42,500 nt of DNA from Chrysomallon squamiferum (GCA_012295275.1 CM022677.1:16717278-16759777), one strand, 5' to 3'; counted from the first letter of the stretch, positions 24,510 to 35,771 are shown. Notes: generated from the letters alone by a model not told the origin. Numbers and translations: made by a program.

Positions 24510-26739
24510 AATACTATTTAATAAAAAAAAAAAAATGTCTTCTTATACAGACTTTACAGGTATTCAGCAGGTATTGTTTGCATAATACTTCTAAACATTA
24601 TTTAATGTTTGTGTGCATCAAAGTACTGGAAAGTAATAAGAGATTAGAGTTGAATTACTCATAATGCTTCACCTTTTGAAATGCTTTAGAAGTTGAACTT
24701 TAAAATAATGAAACCTCAGCCTTTATAGGATTACCTAATGATTCCAGCCTTATTGGTAATCTTTATTAAACTCTGTATCAAGCTACATTATTTATAAAGT
24801 GCAACAAACACTTTTATTTTTATATTGAGTTCAGTGAGCACTTTTTTATAATAATCACGTTATTACTTTCATATATTCATTTAATTAATATACTTAAGAA
24901 ATGAACCCAGGCTAAATATGATTGAGTGTTATAGTACTTAACAAAGACAGTGAGAGTAAACTGTAGAATTTATGCAAGTCCAAAATGAGCACATTTCACA
25001 CAACATGGGTTACTTTTCATTTTACCTGTCCAGCAATGTATGCATTTATAATTACATTTAGAACAAGATGCAACATAATCCAGAGCTAAAGAAAAGATGC
25101 TCATTTAACATGTCAGTTAAACGCCTAGTGACCTGAATAACAGTTCTATTTATTGATAGATTTATTTATTTATTTATTATTATTATTATTATTATTTCCT
25201 TTATTTCTAACCAGATTAGATTAATAAGGCAAATTAGATTAAATCACTAGTTAAATTGCATTAAAACAGTAATAAATAAAAACAAATTTAGTCTGTTATT
25301 TTGATGAACTGATTTTCTTTAGCTGATGATTAAATACAGCTCTGACCGTATAAAGGTTTTTTGTTTCTGAGTTGTTGTTTTTTTTTGTTTTGTTTTTTAA
25401 TATATACATCAGTTATACTAGACAACAGTGACTTAACAGTTTTCAAAAATATTTGTATAAGTATAAACTTTCTTCTGATAGAAAACCTAACTGTGTTAGA
25501 ACCAAGCAGCAAAACCAGAAAATAGTCAAATACCTTACAACTAAGCTCAAAAGCAGAAGCCAAAAAAAAAAAAAAAAACATAGACTGTATAATTAATTTG
25601 ACTTTCTGTTCTGCTATATTGAAATTAAAATATTTCTTTTAAAACTGTTATTATTTTATGATTTGAAGCTATATACATGTTATTATTTCTTGTAAGGCAT
25701 AAAATGATCTGATTAAAAACAATTAAGACTATGGAAAATGGTATAAATGGTATTTGAGATTATTTCACAAGTGTCTTTCTTACAGGAAATACAGGCTTAA
25801 CATATCTAATCTGACCTGCTTCCATTTTGGTTTATAAGGAGATAGACTGATTTCAGTTTAAATAAGCATTCCACTTATTTAACAAACATACACAGTGTCT
25901 AGAGATATATTTTATTTAATTTCTAATCATTTTGTAGATTAAATCCTCTCAAAATTATTACTTTCATGGCTGATCAACAAAATATTGTGATTTCATAAGT
26001 TATTTTAAGAGTCTTTAACTTGTATTATAGCTGACCATGAGGGTAACTATATGCAGATACAACATGAAAAAAATGTATGAAATTTTTAAAATTAATTTAT
26101 TTATTTATTTATTTATTTAAATAATTTATATTATTCTTTTATTTAGTTCTTATTTTTTATGTTTCTGTTCAGGATTCCTATTTTTGCCCAGATCTCTTAC
26201 TATGTTAACAAAACAAATATTGTTTTAAATCAGTCAGAATGTATTCAGATACTATTATTTGCTCAAGGGTTTTCAGAGATTTTGTGAAATTCCTAATGTC
26301 CTAGAAACATACTTTCACTGGTACTCCAAGCTCTCATGGGTAATATTTCTCACAAAGTTTCACCATAACTGAAGAAAAGTGAGAATCCAAGAATATATGT
26401 ATAAGAGTGTTTTTATTTTATTTTTTGTTCTTTATTGTTGTTTTTTTATTCTTTTTCCTTTCCTTCTTTTTTTTTTTTTTTTTTTTTTTTGTTGTTGTTG
26501 TTGGTGGTGGTGGTGGAGGTGGTGGTAGTGGTTGTACTTTTTTTTCTCTCTCTTTTGTTTTCTAATATATCTTTAATTTATCTTTTATAATTTGAATCAG
26601 TAGACCTATAGGCTATGGGCTGTATCATTCATGTTTCTCAGATCTTTATAAGAAATAAATTACATGTAATAATTTTCTAGCTTATTTTTATTTTATAAGG
26701 AAACATATGCATATGTGTGTTTGTATGTGTATGTGTGTT

Positions 26740-26770
<31 letters not shown>

Positions 26771-27984
26771 TACTCATACATCGATACATAAATCCATATA
26801 TGCACATATCTATATACATTTATTTGTAAAATAACACCCAAACACACACACATGCACATACACACCCATATATGTATACATATGTAAATGTATATGTATG
26901 TGTCTATATGTATACGTGTTAAAAAGATTAAACTAGACTTAAAAGCTGTTCAAAAGTGTTCAGTGTTCATTACTATTAAAAATTCTTCATTGTAACCTAT
27001 AAAAGGTTTTTATGATACCTTAATTCAAGAATAATTGATTTTCAGTGAATGAATTAAAATAAATAATAATAGTATTCTATAAAAAATAAAAATAAACATT
27101 CACCATGCTATGGTAATATGTGATTTATTAACATTTCTTTTTCATGTTTTATATCAAAGAATCTAAAAATCATAATTGTCAGATCTGTCTATTTGTTGCA
27201 TAAAATATTCTGGAAGATATCACCTGGCCAACCTGTTGTACGAATATATGAGAACACGTATTTTAAAACTGTATGAATATATGAATTTAGATTAAAAGAA
27301 ATATCCATATTATGGATTTAAAACTGTCATGAAATTCTAACTGACTATAATTTTGTAATGTATTTTTTTTTCTTTTCATTTTTTTTTTTATTTATTTTTC
27401 TGTTTTAGTCCAGTTCACATTATATTAGTTTAGATTAGGTTAAATTAGTTAAATTTATATAAATTTAGTATAGTTTAGTTAATTACTTCTTTATTTTCAG
27501 TTTCTGATTTCTTGTTACATGATGTATGGGGAACATTGTTATGTTTTTCTTGATTTATTTCAAGATATCTGTTTGCCTTTGATTGTTAGTTCTTTTGTGT
27601 TTTTTTCACTTCATTTTTTTCCATTCGTACTTTCTGACAGTTTATTTCCAGCCAGATCAATGAATAATACTAATATTTCATTCTGTCACAAAAGGACACA
27701 GGTTGTAAGACCTTAGCAACCACACATATGATTTAGATGCAGCATGCTCATCAAATACAGAGACAATAATTTTTGCGAAATAAAAAATATGGAAATGCAT
27801 CACTCAGTTCATAATTAAATTACAGAGGATTTTTTATAATTTTCAAAATTATTTGAAATTTCTATTAATTTCCACTTCAGCCTTTTATTTTTGTATGCAA
27901 GAATGTAGTTCAGTATTGCTGAATCTCTTTCTCTGACATAGTAAGTTATAGGACACAGATATAAACAGTTTTAAATTTAAAATG

Positions 27985-28090
27985 AGAAGACAAGGAAAAG
28001 AAGATATTCTTGACTATGTGGGACAGAGAGAACAGACATTAAATCTCACAAATAAACACATAATGTTAGATCCCAGACTTGAAAGTGTTC
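27985..28090 (+). pseudogene. P4HA relic R4 (end of peptide-binding domain)
   Basis: Plus-strand sequence matches copy E around 30985-31075. TTCTTGACTATG is followed by GGACAGA.AGAACAG.CATT, then TCTCACAAAT and TAATGTTAGATCCC. The match ends near 28090, where the linker would begin. A deletion of about 20 bases lies between the DYAIHGRE codons and GGACAG. It is the first sign, going rightwards, of the plus-strand block. Confidence 0.75.
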
Positions 28091-28181
28091 TATGATAATC
28101 TAACTGTCATTTGTTTAGAATCCATATCAGTTATATCCGTACTGTTAAAATATTGCAACAGATATTCTTACAACTTAGAAC

Positions 28182-28243
28182 ATACCTTTGAAGAAGAACC
28201 AATATGTATCACCATATCCATATTGGTTCTTCTTCAAAGGTAT
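28182..28243. repeat. Perfect 25-bp inverted repeat with 12-base loop
   Basis: Arms 28182-28206 and 28219-28243 are exact reverse complements (arm begins ATACCTTTGAAG), separated by 12 bases. No T-run or gene end is next to it, and it is not part of a recognised element. Confidence 0.97.
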
Positions 28244-28629
28244 TGACTATGCAGTATATAGCAGGCAACTGCATTTTCAAACGAAACAGACTAATGTAAC
28301 ATTGTCGTTAATGGCAACGATATCCATAGATAATAATCTTAGGAGTAACGACAGAGAAAAATGAAACAAGCTTAAAATGAAAAACTACAACAAAAAAACT
28401 GAGTGGAATCGTGTTTTCATCTTTGTTCACATACTAGGTCCGCAACTGTTTAATATAGATCAGATATCCTCGTGAGACAGAATGCAGGCTTCAGTAATGA
28501 TACTGATAAGATGAGACAATAATAATGAGGAGGAGTAGTTTTGAGTTCGTTGAGACAACTACGCATGTTTTTATTTTTGTCTGTTTGTTGTCGTTTTTTT
28601 GGGGGGGTTGGAGTGGTTGTGCATTTATT

Positions 28630-28631
<2 letters not shown>

Positions 28632-28680
<49 letters not shown>

Positions 28681-28778
28681 CTGTTTCGTAATTATTATTT
28701 TTTTTTTTTTAAAAGAAAGAAAAGAAATTAACAAAAAGGAATACAAAATACAGTCTGTCTTTTTATTTTTCATATTTT

Positions 28779-28809
<31 letters not shown>

Positions 28810-28834
28810 TATTCTTTTTTGTTCTTCTTTCTTT

Positions 28835-28863
<29 letters not shown>
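28632..28863. repeat. (GT)n, (TTTA)n and poly-T tracts
   Basis: A GT run at 28634-28677, ATTT units at about 28778-28810 and a poly-T run at 28838-28863 were read directly. Confidence 0.9.
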
Positions 28864-28867
<4 letters not shown>

Positions 28868-28868
<1 letters not shown>

Positions 28869-28925
28869 TGGGTACAGGACAAGCTGCACGAGTTGTCTTT
28901 CCATTATTTCATCCAGAAACCTGTC
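28868..28925 (-). pseudogene. Possible P4HA relic R5 (distal-His segment)
   Basis: The minus strand reads AAAGACAACTCGTGCAGCTTG followed by TCCTGT, close to the codons for (E)KTLHAACPV in copy D (25 of about 29 bases by eye). CAT for the distal His has become CGT. The piece is short and opposite in strand to its neighbours R4 and R6, so it is only suggestive. Confidence 0.4.
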
Positions 28926-29159
28926 CTCTTCAAAATTATTTCGAATTTTCGAAACTACTGCTATAACACGTTACTTGACACAAGAATAAATACTTAGAAT
29001 TCAAACATTTACCTGAAACTATCAGCTTCTGATGTTTTAAAAAATGGCGTAGGAAGTGTATTCACTTCCACTTGTCTCAACGCCTCTATGCTTCTTTGTA
29101 GAGTGTATTCATGTATTTCTCTGTGTATGTTTGTCAGTCTTAGGTCTATTACAGTCCAT

Positions 29160-29475
29160 GACAATGACAAACAGAATATGAATGTATCTGTACAAAACAA
29201 TACGAGACTCTCATTTTTGAAACATGGAAACAGATCTGCCACCTGGTTAAATTGCATGGAGGGTGTGCAATAGCTTTTCCTCATCTTGGTAAAATATTAC
29301 CTAAAAATAGTGTATAGTTTTTAGTATAATCTATATCGCAATGGTTTGCCTGATAACATAATAATTCGTTCAGCCTCTCCTAATGTTTTTGGCTCGAAAT
29401 TGGTATCAACTTTCTGGATTGATGATAAAGGCAGATATTCAGTGCCCCATGCTCCACAAAGTCAGAAGAATACGT
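29160..29475 (+). pseudogene. P4HA relic R6 (C-terminal catalytic region)
   Basis: Plus-strand remains of the catalytic C-terminus occur in order but with stops and frameshifts. They are GNRSATWLNCMEGV (about 29225-29268), AFPHLGKILPKN, then the SIS/LYR-N-G-like segment (TATAATCTATATCGCAATGG), GSKLVSTFWIDDKG (about 29390-29430) and HAPQSQKN at the end. The HAACPV segment is scrambled. R4 at 28.0 kb and R6 could be the two ends of one dead plus-strand gene, with about 1 kb of simple repeats between them. Confidence 0.75.
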
Positions 29476-29885
29476 GAAATAGCACACTTAACTTTGACTT
29501 CGTTTCTTCTCAGAGAATTAAGCAATCATTTGTTTTTAAAGTGAATCGATACATATATTTATATGTGTTTGTTTGTTTGTTGTCTTAATGTATTTATTTA
29601 TTTTTATTTGTTTTCATTATCATTATCATCATAATCATAATTTTACAGCATGGCGTCTGTTAATCTGAACAAAGAGTAAAGCGCTATTCCACTCAGATTT
29701 TTCCACTTACATTCAACGCAATACACTGTCTTCAGAGCGAATTCAAGTAGTATGAACCCGTTTTGTTTTGTGTGTGTCAGACAGAAACCGAGAACCAGAC
29801 AGATGGAAAAAGAATAATACAAAAACAACCAAGAAAAAAAAAAAAGCAAAACAGGCGCTCATACTAGAGGCAAACACACAGACAT

Positions 29886-29893
<8 letters not shown>

Positions 29894-29956
<63 letters not shown>
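29894..29956. repeat. (GA)n microsatellite
   Basis: Uninterrupted GA run about 0.4 kb upstream of copy E. Confidence 0.95.
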
Positions 29957-29957
<1 letters not shown>

Positions 29958-30317
29958 CATAAGTGGTTCTATCTCTGAGTATGTCAAGCACTGAACGTAT
30001 CTTTAAAAATGAACGATGGTTTCGTTTTATAAATTATATGAAGATTTCATTCACTTATTTTACATTCAGTTATTTTATTCCCCTTACATTCAGATCAGTA
30101 TTTTACATTGAATTTCCACACCTTGAATAAAAGTTCTCATTCCGAATATTCAAAAGCATGAAAAAGGAATAAAAAGAGATAGATAAAAGGAAACCAAAAA
30201 AAAAAAAAAAAAATGATAATAGAACTGATATAAAATTTTAATAAAACTCTTACATAAATACATTTTTTTCTTCTTTTCTGTCTTTCTTTTCCACTTTATA
30301 CATAAACCAATGCCCTA

Positions 30318-30360
30318 GGTATTCATATCACTTGCAACATACATTCGATGCACAACAAAT
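30318..30360 (+). promoter_or_regulatory. Conserved proximal 5' flank shared by copies A and E (and the mirrored arm)
   Basis: Just upstream of the ATG, E has TTCATATCACTTGCA and ends ACAACAAAT-ATG. A (minus strand) has TTCATGTCACTTGTA and ends AAACAAAT-ATG. The right palindrome arm at about 5798 has ACATATCACTTGTAG and ends GCAAATA. B has a weaker version (TTCATATCACATAC). Whether this is 5' UTR or core promoter cannot be told from sequence. Confidence 0.45.
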
Positions 30361-31904
30361 ATGTATCAGCAGTACTTTGTTTTGTTTTTGATTTTAATAC
30401 CTGTCAGTTCTCAACTGTTTAAGTCCGTATCGCATTTATACAGCTCAGTGAAAGCAGCAAGAGATTTGGCAATAGCACTAAGAAATTACACGCATACATA
30501 TAAACACGAAAAGAAACTGGAGAAACTGAAAACAATTTCCTATCAGATGGAACGGCATTGTGTGGATACACTGAAAGACCCGATCCGATACATAACCAAC
30601 CCGATTGGCGCGTATATATTTATCAAATACTTCACTTTGGACTGGGATCGTGACGTAAAACCAATTCTTGAGGAAAACATTTTATCTGAAACAGATCGAT
30701 GGAAATTAAAGAAAATTCGAAAGTATGTTCCAACTTACGAAGATTTAAAAGGTGTAGCTGCAGGTCTGTTCCGTGTTCAAGATACATACAAATTAAACGC
30801 TACAAGGTTGGCAGAGGGTTACCTAAATGAACTATATGTACATACGTTGTCTGCAGAAGACTGTTATGAATTAGGTCGCCTTGCGTACGAATTGAAAAAA
30901 TACCGCTACGTGTATATTTGGATGGAGATAAGTCTCGACAAACAAAGAACGGAAACAATTCAGAACGTGTCTCGGATAGAACTTCTTGACTATGCAATAC
31001 ACGGTAGAGAATTAGTAGGACAGATAGAACAGGCATTGAGTCTCACAAATGAACAGTTAATGTTAGATCCCGGTCTAAATCGTGCTCTGAAAAGAAAAAC
31101 ATTCTATTTAGATATTCTAAGGAGAGAAAACAAAACAAAAGTGTGAACAGCCAGTCTGAAGAAGGGAGAAGTAAAGATGTACGTAGTAAGGCGCTCTGTC
31201 GTGGTGAAAACGTTACTGAAGTGCGACACAGAGACCGTTTACGATGTCGTTACCATAGCAACAAAAATCATCCACTCCTTGTTCTTCATCCAGCAAAAGA
31301 GGAGGTTCTTCACATGTCACCAAAAATCGTGCTGTATCACGATTTTATCAGTGATAAGGAAACTGAAGAAATTAAATCAGTTGCAGCGCCGCTTTTGAAA
31401 ACGTCTAGAATAAACATTTCTGGTAAAGGTGTCGAATCAAAAATCAGAATCAGCAAAAACACGTTTCTTGATAAGTGTGTCACGGAAGCGGATTGGAGAA
31501 TTCAAAACAGAATCGAAGCAATCACAGGACTGTCTATGAACGAGTCTGAACAGATGCAGGTGGCGAACTATGGAATAGGTGGATTCTACGGCTTTCATTC
31601 GGACTACGTCGTCGAAAGTGACTGTAAGGTTTCGAACTCTGGAAACAGGATTGCCACGTGGATAAACTACATGAGCGACGTAGAAGGCGGTGCAACAGTG
31701 TTTCCTCAACTTGGTGTAAGAATATTGCCTAAGAAGGGTAGAGCAGTTTTTTGGTATAATTTATATCGAAATGGTTTGCCTTATATGATGGTTGGTCATG
31801 CAGCGTGTCCAGTTCTGATTGGCTCTAAGTGGGTGGCAACCTACTGGATTCGAGAAAAGGGGCAGCTATTCAGGCGGCCATGTTCGACAAATCCAGAAGA
31901 ATAA
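30361..31904 (+). pseudogene. P4HA copy E: prolyl 4-hydroxylase alpha subunit with one frameshift in the linker
   Basis: The ATG at 30361 starts a signal peptide (MYQQYFVLFLILIPVSS). The N-terminal and peptide-binding domains read through to 31146, where a TGA follows KTKV. Just before it, the other frame opens (31143) and continues through the linker, LCRGE and the full catalytic domain to 31904. Iron and 2-oxoglutarate residues are complete there (GFHSD, GHAACPVLIG, GSKWV). The frames overlap by four bases in GTGTGA. Two extra bases in the GTGTG run, or one lost base, would account for the split. The second frame has no early ATG, its first being some 59 codons in. It may be an assembly error, a young pseudogene or, least likely, programmed frameshifting. 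The peptide-binding tract (30758-31077) is almost identical to copy C. Confidence 0.8.
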
Positions 31905-32621
31905 GGAAAATACGGCGTAAATTTAACTGTTAGCATATTTTTTGTTTATATGTCAGTTATGATATATATATTAGTTATTAATACACATATGTACATATAT
32001 ATATATATATATATATATGAAGATCTTTTTGTCAATAGATAATTGTCTATATACAAGGAAGACAATTTTTAAAGAAAGAACAATAAAGAATTCACGTCCA
32101 ACTCTAACAAACAAATAATAACAAAAACAACGACAAAAAAGATATTTAAAAATAACAATTCGACGTCACCTTTGTAAAAGTCTCGATAAGTATTTCTTTT
32201 TCTTTTTTTTGTATTACGATCGATAATGTATGCTGAAATATTTCGCTGGAATAAAACACATTAGTCATTTTATGTATATGTTTTCAAAAATATACTGAGT
32301 CACATAAGAAACAGATGTGAAATTACTTTTTGCAGTGGTATGAATGAATTGTTGTAGAGAAACCACTAATGACAACTCGTGTTTGCTGCACTGTAATTTA
32401 TCATCGTTGATAGTAAAGTGATTTTAAATACGTGTCCGTAGTTTGACTGATATCCCTATATTTGTGGAATAACTTTCTGTGGATGATTAATGCAGACATT
32501 TCTTTTCTTTCTTTTTCTTTTTTTTTTTTCTTTTATGAATGAATTTTATGAACAGGTAACGCTACACTTTAGTTCTAACCCTAGTTAGCAGGTGTTCTAC
32601 TCAATGCGTTTTTTATTGTTT

Positions 32622-32628
<7 letters not shown>

Positions 32629-32681
<53 letters not shown>

Positions 32682-32701
32682 TCTCCCTCCCTCCCTCCCT
32701 C
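32629..32701. repeat. (CT)n microsatellite with (CCCT)n end
   Basis: A CT run passes into CCCT units. It lies about 0.73 kb beyond the stop of copy E, in the sense orientation, as beyond B, C and D. Confidence 0.95.
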
Positions 32702-33063
32702 GATGCAACAGCAGACATGAAACGATCATATAAACTGTATAACTTCAGCGTCCTTGTCAGACTGGTAATTTAAATTAACCTACTTTTTGTTCTGAGGATC
32801 TTTCCTGGGGCAGGGAGACGTGTGGCAAAGAATACAACGCAGAACATTTCACTCTATCAGAAAGGACTCTGCATGGCGACTATGTCATATTCTTATCAAA
32901 ACAACATTACTATTTGTTATGTTATATATTTTAGTTTACTTGCTAATTAACCTAAATACTGGACAAGATATGCGACTTGTCGAGTTCTTATCACCTGTAA
33001 ATAGAAATTATTTCACTGATTTTTGAGAGAAGGCACATATGTAGACATTCAACGGAATAAATG

Positions 33064-33066
<3 letters not shown>

Positions 33067-33112
<46 letters not shown>

Positions 33113-33124
33113 GTGTGTGTGTGT
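33067..33124. repeat. (GT)n microsatellite
   Basis: GT run with a single interruption near its right end. Confidence 0.95.
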
Positions 33125-33466
33125 GGTGCACTTATTTATTTATTAATTTTTTTTTGTTTTCACCCGGTAATTACAAAACATTTTAAGATACCTGGAAATT
33201 TACATGTGGAAATTTACATGCGGAAATATATATCGTATTTAATTTAGTTTGCCTTTAACACAAATACGTAGTAAATCGTCTACTGGGGCGTGATACAATG
33301 AAAGGCTGTTTGTAATAAATGGCTATTTTAAACATTCGATAAAAACCTTCAGCTGTCACACTCGCGAATATCAGATATCGGACGAAACGTTTAAAGTATG
33401 AAAATAGGCGAGTTCTGTACAAATCGTTGCATCGCGCGGAAATGTTTCACTAACTAATAGAAAAAT

Positions 33467-35017
33467 ATGTTCCAACAATTTGTTGTCCTGGTACTTGCGA
33501 TTCCGTCCTCCAGTCCTGAACTGTTTTCGTCTACGTCTCATATGTACAGCGCAGTGCACGCCGAACGAGAACTGGCGCAAGTTCTAAGAAACTGCACGGT
33601 TCTGCACGAGAAAGAAAGGACAATAGCAAAACTGAAAGTCATTTCAAACAACATGGAAACACACAGTCTTAACACGATAAACGATCCAGCGCGCTACGTC
33701 GCAAATCCCCTTGCGGCATTTTTATTCGCTAAGCGTTTTACTTTAGACTGGGACCACGAGATCGCCCCTCTACTTAACGAAAAAGTCCTGTCTGAAACTG
33801 ATCTACGCAGAATAAAGGAACTTCGTGAATATCTTCCAAGTGACGAAGACTTAGAAGGAGTAGCTGCGGCTCTGTTTCGTATTCACGACACGTACAAATT
33901 AAACGCGACGAGATTGGCAGAGGGCTTCATACATGAGCGATATATACATCGTTTATCTGCTGAAGACTGTTATGTACTAGGTCGGTTAGCCTACAGTATG
34001 GAAAAATACAAACACGTGTATATCTGGATGGAGGTAAGCCTTCAGAAGCAAAGATCAGAAATTATCCGAGACGTTACTCGATTAGAACTTCTTGACTACG
34101 CAATTCACGGTAGAGAAATGGAAGAAGACTATGAGAAAGCCTTGCTGCTTACGAATGAGCAGCTAACTCTGGATCCCAATCTGAGAAGAGCCGTAAACAG
34201 AAAAGAAAATTACGTAAAAATTCTAAGACATCAGGATGAGAATAAAAATTCCAATTACAAATACAGTGAAACAGACGCCGAAAAAAACATCGTTTATCCC
34301 GCTCTCTGTCGTGGTGAGGGGATCAAAGATCAGTATAAATATCGTTTGAGTTGTCGATATTACGACAACAATCGTCATCCCATGCTGGTGCTGGAGCCGG
34401 TTAAACAAGAGATTCTTCGTACGTCACCTGAAATTGTTTTGTACCACGATGTTATTTCTGACTCAGAAATTGATGACATGAAGACACTGTCTGCGTCGCA
34501 GTTAACTAGATCATTAGTCTTTAATTCTGGGGAAATGACCACTTCGTACGTCAGAATCAGCAAAAGCATGTACGTTGCACACACTCAGTTAACTTCAGGT
34601 TTTAGAATCATGAACAGACTTGAATCCATCACGGGTTTGTCACTGCAGTCCTCAGAAGAGTTTCAGATCGCAAACTATGGAATAGGTGGATACTATGTGC
34701 CACACCGTGACACCGTTACAAATAAAGACAATATTGACTTCTCTCTCGAGGGAAATCGTATAGCTACGTGGTTAAACTACCTGAATGACGTAGAAGAAGG
34801 AGGTGCAACAGTTTTTCCGTCTCTCGGCATAAGAATACTACCTGAAAAGGGTACAGGAGTTTTTTGGTACAATTTATATCGAAATGGGGAGCCTAATCAC
34901 AAGTTATTGCATGCAGCATGTCCAGTTCTTATTGGCTCTAAATGGGTATCAACTTACTGGATTCGAGAAAAAGAACAGATGTTTAGACGACCATGCTCCA
35001 CAGATCCAACCCAGTAA
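33467..35017 (+). CDS. P4HA copy F: prolyl 4-hydroxylase alpha subunit, intact
   Basis: Intact 516-residue intronless ORF starting at ATG 33467. The signal peptide is about residues 1-16 (MFQQFVVLVLAIPSSS). The N-terminal domain follows, with PLAAFLFAKRFTLDWDHE at about 81-98. The peptide-binding helical domain is about 140-250 (LSAEDCYVLGRLAYSMEK). A lysine- and asparagine-rich linker follows, then the catalytic domain from about 296. Catalytic residues are H413-x-D415 (VPHRD), H482 (LLHAACPVLIG) and K492 (GSKWV). Linker-edge cysteines C281 and C296 are kept. It is more diverged than B, C and E and its codons look richer in G/C, which would fit an older or more constrained copy. The coding frame is clean over its whole length, which argues for function. 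Confidence 0.93.
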   Translation: MFQQFVVLVLAIPSSSPELFSSTSHMYSAVHAERELAQVLRNCTVLHEKERTIAKLKVISNNMETHSLNTINDPARYVANPLAAFLFAKRFTLDWDHEIAPLLNEKVLSETDLRRIKELREYLPSDEDLEGVAAALFRIHDTYKLNATRLAEGFIHERYIHRLSAEDCYVLGRLAYSMEKYKHVYIWMEVSLQKQRSEIIRDVTRLELLDYAIHGREMEEDYEKALLLTNEQLTLDPNLRRAVNRKENYVKILRHQDENKNSNYKYSETDAEKNIVYPALCRGEGIKDQYKYRLSCRYYDNNRHPMLVLEPVKQEILRTSPEIVLYHDVISDSEIDDMKTLSASQLTRSLVFNSGEMTTSYVRISKSMYVAHTQLTSGFRIMNRLESITGLSLQSSEEFQIANYGIGGYYVPHRDTVTNKDNIDFSLEGNRIATWLNYLNDVEEGGATVFPSLGIRILPEKGTGVFWYNLYRNGEPNHKLLHAACPVLIGSKWVSTYWIREKEQMFRRPCSTDPTQ

Positions 35018-35452
35018 GTGGAATGTTGTATGTCTGTCTAATCCATTGACTGACTGATTGATTCTTTGGTTCACTGATTCACTGATGATAAGTAAAATAA
35101 ATAAAAATCTAAAGAAAACGCAATTTTCTCCAAAAGAAAAACAATTAACGAATATTATTATAGAACAATCAATATACAGAATATATCTAAACAAATATCT
35201 ATCTTTGGAAATAACTGTTTAAGTTAATTTGTAATAAAGACTACAGAAAAATGTAAATGTTCTCATACTTGTCGTGAAAGCACTGACTAAAAACAATGAC
35301 TTCTGGATGTAAAAACCGCAAAATCTGAATTTCCTTTTCTCTTATTATAAATGCAGTTCATGACATAAATATCTTAAGATGTTGTAAGTTATACATATAC
35401 ACAAACATACACACACCCACATATATAGATACAAACATACGTACACATACAC

Positions 35453-35663
35453 ACACACACACACACACATAGACAAAGATGCTGCTTATAAATGTATTTA
35501 TATACCTTTATGTGCATACACACACACACACACACATATATAGACAAAGATGCTGCTTATAAATGTATTTATATACCTTTATGTGCATACACACACACAC
35601 ACACACACATATATATAGACAAAGATGCTGCTTATAAATGTATTTATATACCTTTATGTGCAT

Positions 35664-35702
<39 letters not shown>

Positions 35703-35771
35703 CAAAGATGCTGCTTATAAATGTATTTATATACCTTTATGTGCATACACACACACACACACACACACACA
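35453..35771. repeat. Minisatellite of 71-83 bp units with embedded growing microsatellites
   Basis: The core AGACAAAGATGCTGCTTATA, followed by AATGTATTTATATACC and TTTATGTGCAT, occurs four times, starting at 35471, 35542, 35617 and 35700. Spacing is 71, 75 and 83 bp. Each core is followed by an AC run (19, 21, 27 and 25 bases). The AT steps before the core grow from one to three, four and five. The core itself is nearly invariant. Confidence 0.95.

Larger units (their letters stand above)
21230..27980. other. Long intergenic stretch between the two strand blocks, no gene seen
   Basis: About 6.7 kb of AT-rich DNA with no supported gene. The open frames at 21818-22090, 22402-22641 and 22728-22964 have no signal I recognise. 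It holds poly-T (about 22921-22949), AAT (22968-23006), CA (24220-24274) and GT/TA (about 26738-26770) microsatellites and a short AT-rich palindrome (24468-24509). This is where the array changes from minus- to plus-strand copies. Confidence 0.55.
31905..33466. other. Region between E and F
   Basis: This contains an AT tract (about 31999-32018), a (CT)n tract ending in CCCT units (32629-32701) and a GT tract (33067-33124). A 68-codon open stretch at 32820-33026 with a hydrophobic segment is discussed as a finding; it has no ATG near its start and is not called as a gene. Confidence 0.5.

Noticed and set aside
30361-31904. Treating copy E as a two-exon gene
   Set aside because: The two frames overlap with no GT...AG interval between them, and the paralogs show no intron at this site.
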